Assembly (NCBI GenBank): GCA_036720245.1
Contig: DAIMNI010000024.1
Location: 1-27,864, forward strand
Origin: JAAZMA01 sp036720245
Lineage (GTDB): Bacteria; Bacillota; Clostridia; Tissierellales; Tepidimicrobiaceae
DNA: 27,864 bases
Direction of reading: 5' to 3'
Shown here: positions 8,195 to 15,586 of the stretch, piece by piece
Position numbering within the stretch: the first letter of the stretch is position 1
Layout of the letters: every line of letters starts with the position of its first letter
Notes under the pieces: model-generated
Seen by the model: only the letters and a program-made list of their open reading frames with translations
Told to the model about the DNA's origin: nothing
Databases searched by the model: none
Program-made: the position numbers and the translations under genes

Positions 8195-9574
8195 ATGAAT
8201 GAATTGTTTCTTAGGGAAAATATATTGGAAATCCTAGATTATATAGAAGAAGGTATTCACATTATAGATAAAAATGGAAGGATAATATATTATAACAAAT
8301 TTGCCCAAAACATAGATGGAATAGAAAGGGACAAGACCACAGGTAGACATTTATTAGAAGTATATCCATCTTTAGACTTTGAAACTTCCACATTATTAAC
8401 GGTGATGAAAACGGGCAAACCAATACTTAAAAAAGAGCAGACCTTTATTAATTACAAAGGGGAGAAAATCACTACCATAAACTCTTCTATTCCTATAAAA
8501 TCTAAAAATAAAATAGTTGGTGCTTTAGAAATTTCCAAGGATATTACTCAAGTAAGGGTAATGAGTGAGAAAATCGTGGATTTACAAACTAAATTATATA
8601 ATAATAGTGTAGAGGGCCAAATAAAAGGGTTAGAAACTGCAAAATACACCTTTTTAGATATAATAGGTGAAAACGAAGAAATGCTAAAATTAAAAAACCT
8701 AGCCTTAAAAGCAGCAGAAACGGATACACCAGTATTAATCTATGGAGATACAGGTACTGGGAAGGAATTATTTGTCCATTCCATACATAATTCTAGCAAA
8801 AGAAAGTACAAGCCCTTTATATCCCAAAACTGTGCAGCCCTACCAGCAAATCTTCTAGAAGGAATGCTCTTTGGTACAGTTAAAGGAGGCTTCACAGGTG
8901 CAGAAGATAGACAAGGCCTATTTGAACTAGCTCATGGAGGCACATTGTTTTTAGATGAAATAAATTCCATGCCTCTAGAATTGCAACCCAAACTACTTAG
9001 AGTATTGCAAGATGGCTATATTAGGCCTGTAGGTGGAACTAATATTATACATGTAGATGTAAGAATTATAACTGCCACAAATATTCCACCAGAAGAAGCC
9101 ATTGAAAATAAATTATTAAGGCAAGACCTCTATTATAGATTAAATGTAATAAACTTTACTATTCCACCATTAAAAGATAGAAGAGATGATATTCCTCTGC
9201 TAACTAATCATTTTATTAAAAAATGTAACGAAAAGTTAGGAAAGTCAGTAAAGGGAGTATCTGATGAAGTTATGGAGGTATTTTATGCATATTCCTGGGA
9301 GGGAAATGTGCGAGAACTAGAAAATTTAATAGAAGGCATAATGAGTATTTATGATATAGAAATCATAGAATTAGAACACTTACCAAATAAATTTCAGCCT
9401 AAGAAAAAATCCCATACTAAATTTTCTCTAAAAGACACCATGGAAGATATAGAAAAAGAATTAATAGAAAAAGCCTTAGACGAAGCAGATTACAATATAA
9501 GCTATGCAGCAGAAATATTAAATATCCCACGGCAGACTCTGCAGTATAAGATTGGGAAATATGATTTAAAATAA
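8195..9574 (+). CDS. Sigma-54-dependent PAS/AAA+/Fis transcriptional activator
   Basis: The start at ATG 8195 is chosen for the strong AGGGGGGT at 8181-8188; the frame is open further upstream, but that stretch looks non-coding. The 459-residue product has an N-terminal PAS domain (about 1-120, IIDKNGRIIYYN), a short coiled coil, and an AAA+ domain (about 155-385) with Walker A GDTGTGKE (184-191), GGFTGA (231-236, the sigma-54 contact loop, usually GAFTGA) and Walker B LFLDE (Asp254-Glu255). It ends in a Fis-type helix-turn-helix (YNISYAAEILNIPRQTLQYK). It resembles RocR/BkdR-type regulators of amino-acid catabolism. Its position directly before a -24/-12 promoter and the lysine genes suggests it senses lysine or an intermediate and activates that operon; the ligand is inferred. 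Confidence 0.93.
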   Translation: MNELFLRENILEILDYIEEGIHIIDKNGRIIYYNKFAQNIDGIERDKTTGRHLLEVYPSLDFETSTLLTVMKTGKPILKKEQTFINYKGEKITTINSSIPIKSKNKIVGALEISKDITQVRVMSEKIVDLQTKLYNNSVEGQIKGLETAKYTFLDIIGENEEMLKLKNLALKAAETDTPVLIYGDTGTGKELFVHSIHNSSKRKYKPFISQNCAALPANLLEGMLFGTVKGGFTGAEDRQGLFELAHGGTLFLDEINSMPLELQPKLLRVLQDGYIRPVGGTNIIHVDVRIITATNIPPEEAIENKLLRQDLYYRLNVINFTIPPLKDRRDDIPLLTNHFIKKCNEKLGKSVKGVSDEVMEVFYAYSWEGNVRELENLIEGIMSIYDIEIIELEHLPNKFQPKKKSHTKFSLKDTMEDIEKELIEKALDEADYNISYAAEILNIPRQTLQYKIGKYDLK

Positions 9575-9583
9575 CTTACATTT

Positions 9584-9605
9584 AGGGGGACTGTCCCCCT
9601 TTTTT
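9584..9605 (+). terminator. Intrinsic terminator of the regulator gene
   Basis: AGGGGGAC (9584-9591) pairs perfectly with GTCCCCCT (9593-9600) around a single T, and TTTTT follows at 9601-9605. It begins 10 bases after the stop codon. A one-base loop is sterically impossible, so the real loop would be a few bases wider. The GGGGAC motif links it to the dispersed repeats. Confidence 0.8.
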
Positions 9606-9614
9606 CAAAGGTCA

Positions 9615-9687
9615 GGGGACACACCTCTATTTAAGGTAAGGGGAAACACCTCTTGCAAGACGGTCGAACTTTCTGAGGAATGTCCCC
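9615..9687. repeat. GGGGACACACCTC-type repeat, two left arms and one right arm
   Basis: Left arms at 9615-9627 and 9640-9652 (the second reads GGGGAAACACCTC), then TTGCAAGACGGTCGAACTT, then one right arm GAGGAATGTCCCC at 9675-9687. GGGGACA pairs with TGTCCCC and CCTC with GAGG, so either left arm could pair with the right arm. Confidence 0.9.
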
Positions 9688-9698
9688 ATTGTAGATTC

Positions 9699-9743
9699 GC
9701 CCATTTTTGGGCAGGAAAACCCTTGCATTGTTAAAAATTTAAC
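9699..9743. promoter_or_regulatory. Candidate upstream activator sites for the sigma-54 promoter
   Basis: Two small dyads lie between the regulator gene and the -24/-12 promoter: GCCCA-TTTT-TGGGC at 9699-9712 and GTTAAA-AA-TTTAAC at 9730-9743, about 70-110 bases before the predicted transcription start. This is where enhancer sites for such activators usually lie. Assignment is by position and symmetry only. Confidence 0.35.
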
Positions 9744-9781
9744 CAGAACCTCTAAATATAGCCAATAAAAATCTCCAAAAC

Positions 9782-9798
9782 TTGGCATAAATATTGCA
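9782..9798 (+). promoter_or_regulatory. Sigma-54 (-24/-12) promoter of the lysine fermentation genes
   Basis: TTGGCATAAATATTGCA matches the sigma-54 consensus (TGGCAC, five bases, TTGCA), with GG and GC exactly 10 bases apart. Transcription would start near 9809. It points toward kdd and lies 208 bases downstream of a sigma-54 activator gene, which strongly supports the assignment. The predicted leader then runs through the multi-arm repeat at 9814-9974. Confidence 0.8.
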
Positions 9799-9813
9799 AT
9801 TATAATAAGGTCA

Positions 9814-9974
9814 GGGGACACACCTCTATTTAAGGTAAGGGGACACACCTCATTTAAGGCCAGGGGACACACCTCTTGCAAGACGGTCGAACTTTCTGAG
9901 GAATGTCCCCAACGTATGTCGAACTTTTTGAGGAATGTCCCCAACGTATGTCGAACTTTTTGAGGAATGTCCCC
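9814..9974. repeat. Multi-arm hairpin repeat: three left arms then three right arms, in the kdd leader
   Basis: Left arm GGGGACACACCTC occurs at 9814-9826, 9839-9851 and 9863-9875. Right arm GAGGAATGTCCCC occurs at 9898-9910, 9930-9942 and 9962-9974. Left units repeat every 24-25 bases (spacer ATTTAAGG-like), right units every 32 bases (spacer AACGTATGTCGAACTTTTT). Arms are complementary (GGGGACA/TGTCCCC and CCTC/GAGG), so several alternative or nested foldings are possible. An open minus-strand frame across this region is non-coding repeat. The rest of the gap (9975-10051) holds AATTGTC-type AT repeats and the kdd ribosome site. Confidence 0.92.
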
Positions 9975-10051
9975 ATCGGTAGGGAGGACAATGGACAATT
10001 GTCCATTGTTAATTGTCAACTGTCAATTAAACAAATAGGGAGGAATGCATT

Positions 10052-11089
10052 ATGAAAAAAGGATGTCCTTATGGTACTCATAGGGTAATAGAGCCAATTG
10101 GGGTATTACCTCAACCAGCTTTAAAAATTGATAACGATATGGAAATTTATGATAATGAAATTTTAATTGATGTACAAACTCTAAATATAGACTCAGCTAG
10201 TTTTACCCAAATAAGGGAACAAGCTGGTGGAGATGAAGAAGAAATTAAAAAGATAATGAAAGGTATAGTAGAAGAAAGAGGTAAACATCAAAATCCTGTT
10301 ACAGGTTCTGGTGGAATGTTAATAGGTACAGTGGAAAAAATAGGTTCAGCTTTAGAGGGAAAAACTGATTTAAAAGTTGGGGACAAATTAGCCACTTTAG
10401 TATCCCTATCCCTAACACCCCTAAGAATAGATGAATTTTTAGAAATTAGGCAAGATGTAGATCAAGTAGATATTAAAGGGAAAGCTATATTATTTGAATC
10501 TGGAATATATGCAGTTTTGCCAGAAGATTTACCAGAAAATTTGGCATTGTCTGTATTAGATGTGGCAGGGGCACCAGCTCAAACAGCAAAGTTGGTAAAA
10601 CCAGGGGATACTGTGGTAGTTCTAGGTGGAACAGGAAAATCTGGAATGCTATGTCTATATGAAGCTAAAAAACGTGCCGGAGTAACAGGAACAGTAATTT
10701 GTGTAGGTTCTAGAGATAAAACCATAGCTAGAACTAAGGAGGCAGGTTTGGCAGATTATTATATTAAAGCAGATGCTACAAATGCAGTGGATTTAATGAA
10801 CAAAGTAAAAGAGATTACCAATGGGGAAATGGCAGACTTAGTTATCAATACAGTAAATATACCCAATACTGAAATGACTAGCATATTACTTACAAAAGAT
10901 AGGGGAACAGTGTATTTCTTCAGCATGGCTACTAATTTCACCAAAGCAGCCCTAGGTGCTGAAGGGGTAGGCAAAGACATAACTATGATAATAGGAAATG
11001 GCTACACCAAAGACCACGCAGCCATATCATTAGAACTAATGAGGGAATCTGAAGTTTTAAGAGGTATTTTTGAGGAATTGTACGCTTAG
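10052..11089 (+). CDS. kdd: L-erythro-3,5-diaminohexanoate dehydrogenase
   Basis: The 345-residue product starts at ATG 10052 behind AGGGAGG. It matches the Kdd family throughout: N-terminal CPYGTHRVIEPIGVLPQPA, the TGSGGMLIGTV segment, and a zinc-alcohol-dehydrogenase-like Rossmann fold with VVVLGGTGKSGM at about 190-201 and the SRD acidic region after it. It oxidatively deaminates 3,5-diaminohexanoate to 3-keto-5-aminohexanoate with an NAD(P)-type acceptor, the third step of clostridial lysine fermentation. It is the first gene after the sigma-54 promoter and precedes kamA by 259 bases. Length and motifs look complete. The family assignment is firm. Confidence 0.95.
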   Translation: MKKGCPYGTHRVIEPIGVLPQPALKIDNDMEIYDNEILIDVQTLNIDSASFTQIREQAGGDEEEIKKIMKGIVEERGKHQNPVTGSGGMLIGTVEKIGSALEGKTDLKVGDKLATLVSLSLTPLRIDEFLEIRQDVDQVDIKGKAILFESGIYAVLPEDLPENLALSVLDVAGAPAQTAKLVKPGDTVVVLGGTGKSGMLCLYEAKKRAGVTGTVICVGSRDKTIARTKEAGLADYYIKADATNAVDLMNKVKEITNGEMADLVINTVNIPNTEMTSILLTKDRGTVYFFSMATNFTKAALGAEGVGKDITMIIGNGYTKDHAAISLELMRESEVLRGIFEELYA

Positions 11090-11348
11090 GCCTATAAGGC
11101 CTATAGGCCAATTGTAAATTGTAAATTATGAATTGTGAATTGTCAATTGTAGGGGTAACTCTTGGGCACCTGTCATTGATGAAGAAACTAAGCGATGAAC
11201 ACGAAATCAAGGAACATGATTTCGGCTCCCTGCTTATTTGAACCGTAGGTTAAGATCTTGGATCCTTTGCTGTCGCTCAGGATGACAATATTGCACTCCA
11301 GAATGGCAATATTATGTAATATAATAATTTAATAAGGGAGGTTTTATC
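11090..11348. repeat. kdd-kamA intergenic region: GGCC palindromes, AATT array, folded segment, partial TCAGGATGACA repeat
   Basis: No gene is seen here. After the kdd stop come AGGCCTATAAGGCC palindromes and an AT array of AATTGTAAATTGT units (11110-11150), the same order as after murI. 11151-11250 is a non-repetitive segment with CGAAATCA/TGATTTCG (11202-11209 with 11217-11224) inside AAGC/GCTT (11190-11193 with 11232-11235). 11254-11287 is a decayed right half of the TGTCATCCTGA family. AATATTGC/GCAATATT (11287-11294 with 11306-11313) forms a last hairpin before the kamA ribosome site GGGAGG. Confidence 0.7.
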
Positions 11349-12620
11349 ATGAGATCTTATAAAGACATTGAAATCTGGAAAGATGTAGCAGATGAAGAGT
11401 GGAATGATTGGAAATGGCAGGTTAGGAATAGAATTACTGATGTGGAAACTCTTAAGCAAATTATAAATATAACTGAAAAAGAGGAAAAGGAAATAGACCA
11501 GGTTCTAGAAAAATTTAGAATGGGGATTACCCCATATTATGCATCTTTAATGGATCCAGATGATCCAAATTGTCCTATTAGAATGCAAGCAGTACCTACT
11601 ATAATGGAAACCTATGAAGCACAGGCAGATTTGGAAGATCCATTGGCAGAGGACGAAGATTCACCGGTGCCAGGTTTAACCCATAGATATCCAGATAGAG
11701 TACTATTTTTAATTACCGACCAATGCTCCATGTACTGTAGACATTGTACTAGAAGAAGATTTGCAGGGCAACAAGACCAAGGGGCACCAAAGAGTAGAAT
11801 AGATAGGGCTATAGAATATATTAGGAATACCCCAGAAATTAGAGATGTACTATTATCTGGCGGGGATGCACTATTAGTATCTGATGATAAATTAGAATAT
11901 ATAATAAAAAAATTGAGGGCCATACCCCATGTAGAAATAATCAGAATAGGCACTCGTGCACCAGTAGTTATGCCTATGAGAATTACAGATGATTTAGTAA
12001 ATATGCTAAAGAAATATCACCCAATATGGCTAAATACTCATTTTAATCATCCAAAAGAAATCACAGAAACATCCATTGAAGCGGCAAATAAAATGGCAGA
12101 TGCAGGAATTCCATTAGGCAATCAGTCTGTATTACTCCGTGGGGTAAACGATTGTCCCCATATAATGAAGGAATTAGTACAAAAATTAGTAATGATGAGA
12201 ATTAGACCTTATTATATTTACCAATGTGATTTATCCATGGGAATTGAACATTTTAGAACTAAAGTATCCAAAGGGGTTGAAATAATAGAGGCACTACGTG
12301 GCCACACATCTGGCTATGCAATACCTACATTTGTAGTGGACGCACCAGGGGGAGGAGGAAAGATTCCAGTTATGCCACAATATGTAATATCCCAATCCCC
12401 ATCCAAAGTAGTTCTAAGAAATTACGAAGGAGTAATCACCACTTATACAGAACCACAAATAATAGAAGAACCTTGCAATTGCCCAGTATGCAAAGGGGAA
12501 AGAGAAGACCATATGCTAGGAGTAGCAGAATTACTACAGGGAGAAGAAGTAAAATTTATGGCACCAAGTGGTTTAGAGAGAAAGAATAGGAATATAAAAG
12601 AGACAGCTTTTAATGCTTAA
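11349..12620 (+). CDS. kamA: Lysine 2,3-aminomutase
   Basis: This 423-residue radical SAM enzyme starts at ATG 11349 with GGGAGG upstream. The cluster-binding motif is CSMYCRHC (Cys126, Cys130, Cys133), followed by TRRRFAG. The SAM-contact motif LLSGGDALL is at about 168-176. The PLP lysine is in DAPGGGGKIP (Lys338, equal to Lys337 of the Clostridium subterminale enzyme). The two substrate-binding aspartates are also present (YQCD at about 294 and VVD at about 331), which supports lysine as the substrate. It converts L-lysine to L-beta-lysine in the cytoplasm using a 4Fe-4S cluster, SAM and PLP. A C-terminal zinc-type CNCPVCKGE motif is also seen. It is intact and sits between kdd and kamB, with repeat-filled gaps on both sides. 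Confidence 0.97.
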   Translation: MRSYKDIEIWKDVADEEWNDWKWQVRNRITDVETLKQIINITEKEEKEIDQVLEKFRMGITPYYASLMDPDDPNCPIRMQAVPTIMETYEAQADLEDPLAEDEDSPVPGLTHRYPDRVLFLITDQCSMYCRHCTRRRFAGQQDQGAPKSRIDRAIEYIRNTPEIRDVLLSGGDALLVSDDKLEYIIKKLRAIPHVEIIRIGTRAPVVMPMRITDDLVNMLKKYHPIWLNTHFNHPKEITETSIEAANKMADAGIPLGNQSVLLRGVNDCPHIMKELVQKLVMMRIRPYYIYQCDLSMGIEHFRTKVSKGVEIIEALRGHTSGYAIPTFVVDAPGGGGKIPVMPQYVISQSPSKVVLRNYEGVITTYTEPQIIEEPCNCPVCKGEREDHMLGVAELLQGEEVKFMAPSGLERKNRNIKETAFNA

Positions 12621-12624
12621 AAGA

Positions 12625-12653
12625 CAAACGCCAGGGACAGTCCCCAATGTTTG
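12625..12653. repeat. Decayed GGGACAGTCCC hairpin after kamA
   Basis: CAAAC (12625-12629) and GTTTG (12649-12653) flank GGGAC-A-GTCCC (12634-12644), with mismatches between. It begins five bases after the kamA stop codon and resembles the 3011-3037 hairpin. It may act as a 3' end structure. Confidence 0.6.
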
Positions 12654-12699
12654 ATTTCAAATATAAGGGACAGGTCAGGAGCACTGAAAAAGTTTAAAA

Positions 12700-12838
12700 T
12701 GTCATCCTGAACGCTTTTTCTGTCATCCTGAACGCAGGCTCTGTCATCCTGAACGTAGTGAAGGATCTCGACTTTCTATTGTTTAAAGATCCTTCGCTTC
12801 AGCTCAGGATGACAACATAGTTTCAGCTCAGAATGACA
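12700..12838. repeat. TGTCATCCTGA-family repeat with three left arms and two right arms
   Basis: Left arm TGTCATCCTGAACG occurs at 12700-12713, 12721-12734 and 12742-12755, exactly every 21 bases. The last copy continues into GTGAAGGATCTCGAC. The other side reads AGATCCTTCGCTTCAGC, and right arm TCAGCTCAGGATGACA follows at 12799-12814 and again, as TCAGCTCAGAATGACA, at 12823-12838. Most of the kamA-kamB gap consists of this element; no gene is seen in it. Confidence 0.92.
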
Positions 12839-12863
12839 GAGAAGGTACTTTATCAGATCATTA

Positions 12864-12894
12864 TGCGCCAGGGAGAACCGTCCCCGCTGGCGCA
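12864..12894. repeat. GGGGACGGTTCTC-family hairpin before kamB (core in reverse orientation)
   Basis: Arms TGCGCCA (12864-12870) and TGGCGCA (12888-12894) enclose GAGAACCGTCCCC, the reverse complement of the family core. It ends four bases before the kamB ribosome site (GGAGG at 12899-12903), so it forms the edge of the kamB translation start region. Confidence 0.9.
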
Positions 12895-12908
12895 AATGGA
12901 GGTAATAA

Positions 12909-13955
12909 ATGTTACTAAAATATATCAAAGACCAATACAAAATAATATCCATAGTAGGTATGGCCAAAAATTCAGGGAAAACTGTGGCATTGAATCAATT
13001 AATAGCTGAGACAATGGAAGAAAATATCACCATTGGCTTAATTTCCACTGGACGAGATGGAGAAGCTGAAGATATAGGCAGCAAAACAGAATCAATGTGN
13101 NNNNNNNNNGAAAAGCCTAAAATATTTGCAGAAGAGGGTACTTATTTTGCCACTACTACAGAATTATTATCTCTATCGGAGGCTACTGTAGAAATAATAG
13201 AAATTACAGATTATAGAACAGCACTAGGAGAAATTCTAATTGGAAAGGTTAAAGACAGTGGATATATTCAAATAGCAGGTCCGCAGTCCCTTAATCAAAT
13301 TAAAGAATTATCCCAAAAGATATTAAATCTTGGCGCAGAAATGGTTATTATAGATGGGGCTATAGATAGGCGAACAGCAGCAGCCCCATCTATAGCTGAT
13401 GCCACTATATTATCCACAGGGGCAGTTTTAAGTCGAGATATAAATAGAGTAATAGAAGAAACCATTCATATAGTAAATTTATTTAATCTAAACGTAGTAG
13501 AAGAGGCAAGAGAAATCATTAGTGAATATATGGGAAAAGACCAGATAGCCATAATAGACAAGGAGCACATCCCCCATCCTATTAATATTAAAACAGCAAT
13601 AAACTGTGGAGATATAATAGGAGAGAATATAGATAAAAACTCTAAATACTTAATCATTCCAGGTTCATTAGTTAAATCCACAGTGGAAAATATAATTGCC
13701 ACCAATAAAAACTACAAAAACATAGACATAGTAGTTAAAGACGGAACCAAAATTTTTATCCCCCCAAAGGATTGGTTAAGATTTATGAGGTATGGGGTGA
13801 ATATCAAAGTACTAAATCCAATAAATTTAATTGCCATAACTTTAAATCCCTATTCACCCCAAGGTTATTATTTTGAGCCAGATATTTTATTAGAAAAAAC
13901 TAGATATTTTATTAAAGATATTCCCGTAATAGATGTAATGCTAGGTGGTGATTAA
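12909..13955 (+). CDS. kamB: Lysine 5,6-aminomutase reactivase subunit KamB (contains assembly gap)
   Basis: The 348-codon frame starts at ATG 12909 after GGAGG. An N-terminal P-loop is seen in VGMAKNSGKTVALN (about 16-29), followed by GLISTGRDGE, both typical of KamB. Ten Ns at 13100-13109 interrupt it near residue 64; the frame is the same on both sides if ten is the true number, which such gap fillers do not guarantee. KamB works with the MutS-like KamC to restore inactivated lysine 5,6-aminomutase, probably by exchanging damaged cobalamin at the expense of ATP. It is followed by kamC after one base, so the two are translationally linked. Family assignment rests on sequence pattern and context together. 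Confidence 0.88.
   Translation: MLLKYIKDQYKIISIVGMAKNSGKTVALNQLIAETMEENITIGLISTGRDGEAEDIGSKTESMXXXXEKPKIFAEEGTYFATTTELLSLSEATVEIIEITDYRTALGEILIGKVKDSGYIQIAGPQSLNQIKELSQKILNLGAEMVIIDGAIDRRTAAAPSIADATILSTGAVLSRDINRVIEETIHIVNLFNLNVVEEAREIISEYMGKDQIAIIDKEHIPHPINIKTAINCGDIIGENIDKNSKYLIIPGSLVKSTVENIIATNKNYKNIDIVVKDGTKIFIPPKDWLRFMRYGVNIKVLNPINLIAITLNPYSPQGYYFEPDILLEKTRYFIKDIPVIDVMLGGD
13100..13109. other. Assembly gap (10 Ns) inside kamB
   Basis: Ten undetermined bases lie in the kamB coding sequence. The true length of the missing piece is unknown. It shows the window is a draft scaffold, which matters when judging the lesions in ypeB and kamE. Confidence 1.
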
Positions 13956-13956
13956 T

Positions 13957-15582
13957 ATGGAATTTTTAGATGCACCTACAAAAAAATCTTTAGAAATACA
14001 ATATATATTAAATAAAATCAATATCTTAAGTCCCTATGGAAAAATATATAAAGATAAAATAAGGCCCTATATTCCTGGAGAAGAAGAAGCCTTAAAAGAG
14101 GAATTAGGAAAAGTAGAAATCTACATGGAATATGCCCAAAATAAGGAATTCACCAGAAATATAAATAATATTCTATCCCATACAAAGGATTTAAGGCAAT
14201 CTATAAGAAAAGCTAAATCTCAGGGCATACTTACAGAAGTGGAATTATTTGAAATAAAACAATTCTTATTTTTAATAAGGGAATTAGACAATACACTAAA
14301 AAAGCATAATATCCCCCTTTGGGAAGATATGAAAATTTCTCCCATAAAGAAATTAGAAAAGCTATTAGACCCAGAGAATACGGAAATTGCTACTTTTTAT
14401 ATATATGATTCCTATTCAGAGGATTTAAATAAAATCAGACAAGATAAAAGGGAAGTAGAAAAAAGCATTAAAAGGGAAAAAAGATATTTAAAAGAAAAAC
14501 TAGAATTAGAATTAAATATAAAATTAAGGCCTGATAATACTATAATAATTTCTAAGACAGATGAAAATGCCCTTAAAAAACTAGAAAATCATTCAAATTT
14601 AAACTATATATCAGAAACCTATATGAATATTAAATACTCTTTAAAACCTTCAAATGAAATAAATTTGTTGGAAAGACAATTATTGAGACTAAAAGAAAAA
14701 GAAGAAAGAGAAGAATTAAAAATACGAGAATATTTATCTAAAAAAATAGGTAAGTATTCCAAAGAAATATTTAAGAATATGGCTAGTATTGGGAAAATAG
14801 ATTTAATATTGGCTAAAGCTCAATTAGCTTTAGAAATGGGGGCTACAAAACCAGAAATAATCCAAATGCATTTTATAGAAATTCTAGAAGGCCGTCACCC
14901 AATAGTAGAAGAAAATCTAAAATCCAAAGGATTGAAATTCACCCCAATTAATATAAATTTAGAAGAAGGAATAAGCTGTATAACTGGGGCCAATATGGGT
15001 GGTAAGACAGTTAGTCTAAAGCTTGTGGGGCTACTTACTGCCATGGCCCAATATGGCTTAATGGTACCTGCTAAAAAAATGACATTAGGTTTAAGTCAAT
15101 TTATTAAAACTTCTATTGGAGATTTGCAATCTACAGATGAAGGTCTATCTACCTTTGGAGGGGAAATTCAATTGATTTCAATGGCAATAGAAAAATCCAA
15201 TGAAAGAGGTCTAATTCTAATAGATGAATTAGCCAGAGGTACCAATCCAGAAGAGGGATATGCCATATCCAAGGCCATAGTAGAATATTTAAAAAATCAA
15301 AAGTCTATAAGTCTAATTACTACCCATTATGATAATATTGGCAATACAAAAGGGGTGGTTCATCTACAGGTTGTGGGATTGTCCAATGTGGATTTCATAA
15401 AATTAAAATTAGAGGAAAATCAGGACAAAATGAATATTATCAATCAATATATGGATTATAGATTAAAAATAGTAGATAAAGACACTACTGATGTGCCAAG
15501 AGATGCTATAAATATAGCCAAAATCATGGGTTTAAAAGCAGAAATAATAGAAATTGCGGAGAAAAATATAAAGGGAAGGTGA
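13957..15582 (+). CDS. kamC: Lysine 5,6-aminomutase reactivase ATPase KamC (MutS-like)
   Basis: The ATG at 13957, one base after the kamB stop and with AGGTGG upstream, is preferred over an in-frame GTG at 13945. The 541-residue protein has long charged helices (about 150-300) like the MutS core and clamp, then a MutS-type ABC ATPase domain: ITGANMGGKTVSLK (Walker A, about 342-355, Lys350), STFGGEIQ signature-like region, LILIDELARGTNPEEG (Walker B, Asp423) and TTHYD. It lacks the mismatch-recognition domain of true MutS, and its place between kamB and kamD marks it as the KamC reactivase partner, not a repair protein. It probably drives ATP-dependent reactivation of KamDE in the cytoplasm. 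It is followed by kamD after four bases. Confidence 0.92.
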   Translation: MEFLDAPTKKSLEIQYILNKINILSPYGKIYKDKIRPYIPGEEEALKEELGKVEIYMEYAQNKEFTRNINNILSHTKDLRQSIRKAKSQGILTEVELFEIKQFLFLIRELDNTLKKHNIPLWEDMKISPIKKLEKLLDPENTEIATFYIYDSYSEDLNKIRQDKREVEKSIKREKRYLKEKLELELNIKLRPDNTIIISKTDENALKKLENHSNLNYISETYMNIKYSLKPSNEINLLERQLLRLKEKEEREELKIREYLSKKIGKYSKEIFKNMASIGKIDLILAKAQLALEMGATKPEIIQMHFIEILEGRHPIVEENLKSKGLKFTPININLEEGISCITGANMGGKTVSLKLVGLLTAMAQYGLMVPAKKMTLGLSQFIKTSIGDLQSTDEGLSTFGGEIQLISMAIEKSNERGLILIDELARGTNPEEGYAISKAIVEYLKNQKSISLITTHYDNIGNTKGVVHLQVVGLSNVDFIKLKLEENQDKMNIINQYMDYRLKIVDKDTTDVPRDAINIAKIMGLKAEIIEIAEKNIKGR

Positions 15583-15586
15583 TATT

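Noticed and set aside
9708..9727. A second sigma-54 promoter (GGGCAGGAAAACCCTTGCA)
   Set aside because: No GG lies exactly 10 bases before the GC; the best spacing is 9, which sigma-54 does not normally accept.
9615..9974. CRISPR array
   Set aside because: Repeats are arm pairs with short, similar spacers of 11-22 bases in an L...R order, with no unique spacers of constant length and no cas genes.
9627..10019. Minus-strand open frame of 130 codons
   Set aside because: It runs through the multi-arm repeats and the sigma-54 promoter, and its peptide is mostly translated repeat. No ribosome site or known family was recognised.
11090..11348. Lysine riboswitch or T-box before kamA
   Set aside because: Neither the L-box core nor the T-box AGGGTGGNACCGCG sequence is present.
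13957..15582. True MutS2 mismatch or recombination protein
   Set aside because: No Smr domain or mismatch-recognition domain, and it lies between kamB and kamD, which identifies it as KamC.
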